Source: Apostichopus californicus (lineage: Eukaryota; Echinodermata; Holothuroidea; Aspidochirotida; Stichopodidae). From it: DNA of 20,547 nt. The stretch is from assembly GCA_020650975.1 (NCBI GenBank), contig JAIPMN010003938.1:1-20547 (forward strand). Reading direction: 5' to 3'. The translations under genes were made by a program, and so were the position numbers. The notes under the pieces are model-generated. The model saw nothing but the letters and a program-made list of their open reading frames with translations, did no database searches and was not told the DNA's origin. Below, in pieces: positions 17,107 to 20,547 of the stretch (position 1 is the first letter of the stretch; the number at the start of each line of letters is the position of its first letter).

Positions 17107-17463
17107 CAAAGGGCTGTTGATATTTTTTAAGTTTTGGAGGAATTTTGCAAAGAATTACCGGTCTATCTGTTCGCAAATACAACGATCTATCAGCCATACA
17201 ATGAGTCAGGGCGAAAAAAGAGAGACAGACATATTTTGGCAAAGCTCTCTTTCTACCAGGACAAATTAACCGCGAGGAGAAACCAGAGACATGCACTACA
17301 AAATGAGGATTATTTTATCATCGATGACTTAACTCGAGACGATCTGGAGGAGAAAAGGAAGTGGCAAAAGAAGGTGTCAGAACTGTATCAGTCAGGGACA
17401 AAAGTACATTTTTCTGGAGGCCGCTGGCGTTTGTCCAATGGCAAGCCATATAACTTTCATTAA
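17107..17463 (+). pseudogene. L1-ORF1-like C-terminal domain fragment
   Basis: From about 17125 the frame reads VLEEFCKELPVYLFANTTIY, then QPYNESGRKKRDRHILAKLS, FYQDKLTARRNQRHALQN, DYFIIDDLTRDDLEEKRKWQ and VHFSGGRWRLSNGKPYNF before TAA at 17461. It closely follows the RRM/C-terminal domain layout of L1-type ORF1 RNA-binding proteins (FCKE.., R.I.AKF.., ..IxDDL.., K.G..V.F..G.L..NG). It lies after, not before, the RT, with an abrupt junction at about 17107. It therefore comes from a second copy or a rearrangement. The N-terminal coiled coil is absent. Confidence 0.65.
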
Positions 17464-17666
17464 TTTAATACCTGTGGTCATTCTCGTTGTCATTACTGCG
17501 GACATCGTACTTGTGAACGTTCCTTTAAAATGCCTGTTTATTATATTCTGGAAACTTATTTACATATTCTATTCGGCCCTACTAGTGTCCAGTAATCATC
17601 CGACACTTACGCGAATGTGGCGTATTTTTTTCAACCGGACTGAGACGTTACATCGTATATGAGGGG
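17464..17666. other. Short tail after the ORF1-like fragment
   Basis: It contains a Cys/His-rich run in one frame (CGHSRCHYCGHRTCERSF, about 17472-17525) and a hydrophobic run in another. Neither is long enough to call. The Cys spacing resembles a zinc knuckle but may be chance. Confidence 0.25.
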
Positions 17667-17670
17667 TTAA

Positions 17671-17691
17671 TACAATAGTGGGCTAACCCAC
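17671..17691 (+). repeat. Left terminal inverted repeat
   Basis: TACAATAGTGGGCTAACCCA followed by C. The core GTGGGCTAACCCAC is itself a near-palindrome. TTAA stands just outside at 17667-17670. Confidence 0.55.
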
Positions 17692-17851
17692 ATTCTGGTC
17701 AAAATTGAGTTATTAGCATTACTGCCCTCTACTACATCTGTTCTATCTTTCCACCAAAGTAGGAACCAAAGAAAGTTTCATAGCGCCCTCCATTTCATAA
17801 AATTCGTCATAAAATTGTCTGGTTCTGAAATTTAACTGGAACTAATGTAGA

Positions 17852-17871
17852 GCCATAGTGGGCTATGCCAC
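17852..17871 (+). repeat. Internal copy of the 20-bp terminal motif
   Basis: GCCATAGTGGGCTATGCCAC, one mismatch from the copy at 20517-20536. It sits about 40 bp upstream of the putative start codon at 17894 and could be a subterminal transposase-binding or promoter site. Confidence 0.6.
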
Positions 17872-17893
17872 ATGTATTCAATGAGTTGAGAGT

Positions 17894-17997
17894 ATGGCTT
17901 CTACTTCTCGGTGTCAAACGGTCTTGCGGAGACTCTTCTGACGTAACAGGGGAGGATACCAACGACGAATCCGTAGATACGGAAGATGATGCAGAAG
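17894..17997 (+). pseudogene. Transposon exon 1 (acidic, frameshifted)
   Basis: ATG at 17894 opens MASTSR. A shift of frame within the first codons gives GVKRSCGDSSDVTGEDTNDE and SVDTEDDAE, ending at a clear donor (GAAG|GTGAGC). The last base G joins GC at 18212, completing Gly in phase with exon 2. Acidic short first exons are usual in animal DNA transposons. The original-frame reading stops at 17939-17941. Confidence 0.4.
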
Positions 17998-18211
17998 GTG
18001 AGCGTTAAAACTTCTGAAATCCACACTCTTGTTTTGCAATATTGTGCAGGTAGCAGTTCCAAAAAATAATCACCTATAGGGCAATAGGCTTAGCCTAACA
18101 TCATGACTGTTTGAAGATATTTTTACTGTGATGATATTAGTAAATGGGAATGAAATAAAAAATCCTCACAATCTAATGTTTAATTTTAGAATTATTTCGT
18201 TATTATTCCAG

Positions 18212-18345
18212 GCCTGCTTAAACTGCAGAAGTGGGATAGCCCACTATGGCTCCCATGTTCTAATTTCGAAGAACTAAAGCTTACTGAGCACACATTCATG
18301 GCTTGGTATGTCAATAGAGCTGAACCTGACAGGTCCAAGTCATCG
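18212..18345 (+). CDS. Transposon exon 2
   Basis: After the acceptor TATTATTCCAG (18201-18211) the frame from exon 1 continues GLLKLQKWDSPLWLPCSNFE, then ELKLTEHTFMAWYVNRAEPD and RSKSS, with a possible donor at TCG|GTATTT (18346). The KWDSPLW codons coincide with a perfect reverse-complement copy of the 20-bp terminal motif (18231-18250), so one sequence serves as both coding and repeat. The domain is not recognised. The open frame across exon and junction supports a real exon, but the next acceptor before 18546 is not clear. Confidence 0.4.
18231..18250 (-). repeat. Inverted internal copy of the 20-bp motif
   Basis: GTGGGATAGCCCACTATGGC, the exact reverse complement of 20517-20536. It lies inside exon 2. 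Confidence 0.85.
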
Positions 18346-18545
18346 GTATTTTAACCAGGGTAGATCTGCCAGTTGATTAATCTGCATTTCCCCAGGGCGG
18401 TGGGGAGGTGGAGGGTGCATGGGGGAAACAGTTTGTTGATGTAAATAGTTCCACAACTTCCAGTGTGGGTTGCCCTGTGTGAATACAGCACATGGAAAGG
18501 GTTCGATTCCCTTATGAGAGCACTAACTCGAAAGTATAACAACAT

Positions 18546-20289
18546 GTGCAAATCCTCGATGAAAACGGGAAAAAACCCATCAGAAAGCGAAAACGTGCAG
18601 CAGGTGAAGAGTATGTTGGGGTTAGCAAGAAGGTTGTGCCTGCTAAGTCAGTACCAGCTGATGGATGTGGATGTGCAAAGCTGTGCTCCGCCAAGATCAG
18701 CCAAGAGAGAAGGCAGCAAATATTTGACTCTTATCATAGCATGGACTTTGATAGTCAGAGGGCATTTATTGGAGGGGGAGTTAAGCAGAAACCTGTTGCC
18801 AGAAAATACACAAGAGATGAAGCAAGTCGAAGAAACAGTACAAGGGTATTTACTTTCTTAGATGCTGAAAACAACAATTGGGTAGTCTGCAAGAAGTTTT
18901 TCATGAGTACGTTACAAATTTCAAATGGCTTCATTGATAGAGTAATGAAACAAGTCAAGAAAACCGGTACTACACAGCCTGATTAGAGAGAGAAACACGT
19001 CCCAGGCAATAAAATTAATGAGGAAGACTCGACCTATTTGAAAAACTTCTTCAAGAGTATTCCTGTTTACCAGTCCCATTACTCCAGGAAAGACAACCCC
19101 GACCGCATGTATTTTGCCCCTGGACTGAATGCCCGAATACTGTATGACTTATATGCACAGAAGTGTACAGAGGATGGAATAGTCCAGTCCCACTTAAGAT
19201 CTGGAACTTTAGGCATGTTCTAAACTATCACTTCAATATTGCTTTCCACAGTCCCCTGTCAGACACATGCAAAATGTGTGAGACTTATGCTGCAAAAGAT
19301 AAATTACTGGCCAGTCAGGATAATCAGCAAGAACTTAATGAATTGAAAACAATGAAAGATCTTCATTTAAGGAAAGCCCAGGCTGCCCGTGATGACTCTG
19401 ATCATAGCAAACATGCTACTAAGGATCATCCGAACTTGACCTTTTTCACATTTGACTTGATGAAGACACTGCCAACGCCTGTAGTGCCTACTGGAATAGT
19501 TTACTACAAGAGATAGCTATGGACATGATGCAAGAAGTGGTAATGGCTACATGTACGTATGGAAAGAATCGATTGGTTCCAGAGGCCCCAGAGAAATTGC
19601 TTCCTGCGTTCTCAAGCATATGACAAGTCAACCAATGACAGCTGTGGAGGACAAAACCCGAAACATCCGTCTAGCGTCTTTCTGGTTACATGTAGTTTGT
19701 AACCCTGCAATTCCAGTTACCACAACTGACCACAAATTTTATGTTCCGGGTCATAGTTATATGGACAGCGACAGAGATTTTGGAGTCATCGAGAAGGCAA
19801 AGAAGGCCACCCCCTACTTCATGGTTCCTGACGAGTGGACTACCCAAAAATGCCAAACAGAGAAACAAGTTTATTGTGACGTCTCTTACATCTCAGGATA
19901 TCATTGACACCACCCCATTTGAAGATGAAATCACCAATCGGAAGCATGACGCACAGAAGGAGAAGGTGAACTGGTTGAAGATCCAGTGGATGAGGTTCCA
20001 GAGCACAGACCCATTCAAGATCTTTTTCAAGTACTCAAACCAAGAGTTGGGTGATTTCCGATGCATCATCGATCTGAAAAAAAGGGTAACTCGTGGTCGT
20101 CCATCCAATCCTGAGACACTTGGGGAGATAGCACCCTCCATCCTATATCCTGATGGGAGAGCCATCCAGGAGGCGAAGTACAAAGACCTACAAGACCTAC
20201 CCCCCCTCATGCCCCCTGTACATCACAGGTTCTATCAGACCCTGAGACATGCATCGGCAGCAGTGGACGGTGATGCTGTTGAAGGGTAA
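18546..20289 (+). pseudogene. Transposase-like gene of uncharacterised family (frameshifted)
   Basis: Frame 1: a basic start (RKRKRAAGEEYVGVSKKVVP), a Cys cluster CGCAKLC, QERRQQIFDSYHSM, VCKKFFMSTLQISNGFIDRV, a TAG at 18984, then YLKNFFKSIPVYQSHYSRKD. It shifts near 19185 to VLNYHFNIAFHSPLSDTCKM (CKMC), an alpha-helical stretch, and FFTFDLMKTLPTPVV; TAG at 19514. After another shift it reads GNGYMYVWKESIGSRGPREI, the motif DSCGGQN (19637-19657) flanked by frame changes, LASFWLHVV and PGHSYMDSDRDFGVIEKAKK. A last shift at about 19850 leads to NKFIVTSLTSQD and LPPLMPPVHHRFYQTL, ending at TAA 20287. The D (FDL), D (DSCGGQN) and DRDFG arrangement resembles an RNase H-fold DDE transposase. I recall the family as common, multi-copy and unnamed in aphid, Hydra and hemichordate genomes. 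There are at least five breaks. Confidence 0.6.
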
Positions 20290-20339
20290 AGGAATGAAGG
20301 GGAAAAACTGGATGTCTCCCGCCTTTCACCCACGCTGTT

Positions 20340-20516
20340 AAACCCCATAGTATAGATGTGTGCCTAACCCCCCTCCCCCCATTTTGCACTCCACACATAT
20401 TGCTACTGCACACTACCCACCTCCCATATTGTTACTGGACACTGCCCAACCTCCCCCAGATCATCTACCCCACACTGTCCACCCGCACATCCACACTCAC
20501 ATTGCTACTACACACT
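20340..20516. repeat. Degenerate subterminal tandem repeat
   Basis: C-rich sequence with recurring CATATTGCTACTGCACACT-like units at about 20396, 20427 and 20500, interspersed with CCCACCTCCC. It lies just inside the right terminus of the candidate transposon; such subterminal repeats often bind transposase. Confidence 0.45.
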
Positions 20517-20544
20517 GCCATAGTGGGCTATCCCACTAATTGCA
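20517..20544 (-). repeat. Right terminal inverted repeat with 20-bp motif
   Basis: GCCATAGTGGGCTATCCCAC at 20517-20536, followed by TAATTGCA. Read from 20544 on the minus strand it aligns with the left terminus. The window ends TTA at 20547, which would become TTAA if the next base is A. Confidence 0.55.
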
Positions 20545-20547
20545 TTA

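Larger units (their letters stand above)
17671..20544 (+). mobile_element. Candidate DNA transposon with TTAA target and inverted termini
   Basis: The left end follows TTAA (17667-17670) and starts TACAATAGTGGGCTAACCCA (17671). The complement of the right end starts TGCAATTAGTGGGATAGCCC (20544). They agree at about 18 of 22 positions with one gap. The right end is followed by TTA, and the window stops one base before a possible TTAA. Between the ends are an acidic first exon, a second exon, a 1.7-kb transposase-like gene in plus orientation, and a degenerate tandem repeat before the right terminus. The internal 20-bp motif GCCATAGTGGGCTATCCCAC recurs. Organisation and length (2.87 kb) fit an autonomous DNA transposon, now decayed. 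TTAA targets are used by Kolobok and piggyBac, but I cannot assign the superfamily. Confidence 0.55.

Noticed and set aside
17438..17662. Hydrophobic 74-codon frame suggestive of a membrane protein
   Set aside because: It overlaps the end of the ORF1-like domain in another frame and is explained by T-rich DNA; no start or exon context supports it.
18497..18513. tRNA-like T-arm (AAGGG TTCGATT CCCTT) with a perfect B box GGTTCGATTCC
   Set aside because: No matching A box, anticodon arm or acceptor stem lies upstream at the right distance, so I do not call a tRNA or a tRNA-derived SINE.
1..20547. CRISPR arrays, bacterial operons, riboswitches, rRNA genes
   Set aside because: No regularly spaced short repeats, ribosome binding sites, compact gene order or rRNA sequence is visible; exon-intron signals point to a eukaryote.

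Overview
The window looks like nuclear DNA of an animal, probably a marine invertebrate. It is AT-rich, and its coding pieces are short exons bounded by recognisable splice sites. It also carries a piece of a spliceosomal RNA and relics of several eukaryote-only mobile element classes: Helentron, L1/Tx1-type LINE, KDZ-like and tyrosine-recombinase-like. No bacterial operon, ribosome binding site or CRISPR array is visible. The species cannot be fixed from the sequence. Family names come from motifs I recognise; no search was run.

Layout. 1-1330: CpG-rich acidic ORF, then two exons that together encode a broken chromodomain. 2313-2463 (minus): a possible first exon with a strong splice donor. 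3195-3394: a 174-bp segment flanked by a 13-bp direct repeat. 4322-4970: two exons of a frameshifted gene resembling the N-terminal region of KDZ-type transposases. 6088-8796: three tandem copies of a two-exon cassette (called X and Y here) with matching splice phases, plus the start of a fourth. 8887-11032: a degraded zinc-finger plus tyrosine-recombinase-like gene. It is interrupted at 10722-10901 by a small minus-strand retroposon whose 5' end is the first 45 nt of U2 snRNA, flanked by a 12-bp target-site duplication. 12577-14838: 3' part of a Helentron protein, a PIF1-like helicase joined to an EEP endonuclease. 15420-17100: 5'-truncated L1/Tx1-type LINE reverse transcriptase with a 44-bp duplication of its YADD catalytic box. 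17107-17463: an L1-ORF1-like C-terminal domain lying downstream of the RT. 17671-20544: a candidate complete but decayed DNA transposon with inverted termini next to TTAA, a repeated 20-bp motif, an acidic first exon and a transposase-like gene with D..DSCGGQN..DRDFG signatures.

Almost every coding region carries stops or frameshifts, so this is mainly a graveyard of nested and tandem mobile elements. The points I find most original are the U2-headed SINE-like insertion (the class I know of, SINEU, was described from crocodilians), the phase-symmetric tandem exon cassette, the perfect 20-bp match between a terminal motif and an exon of the last transposon, and the duplicated RT catalytic box.
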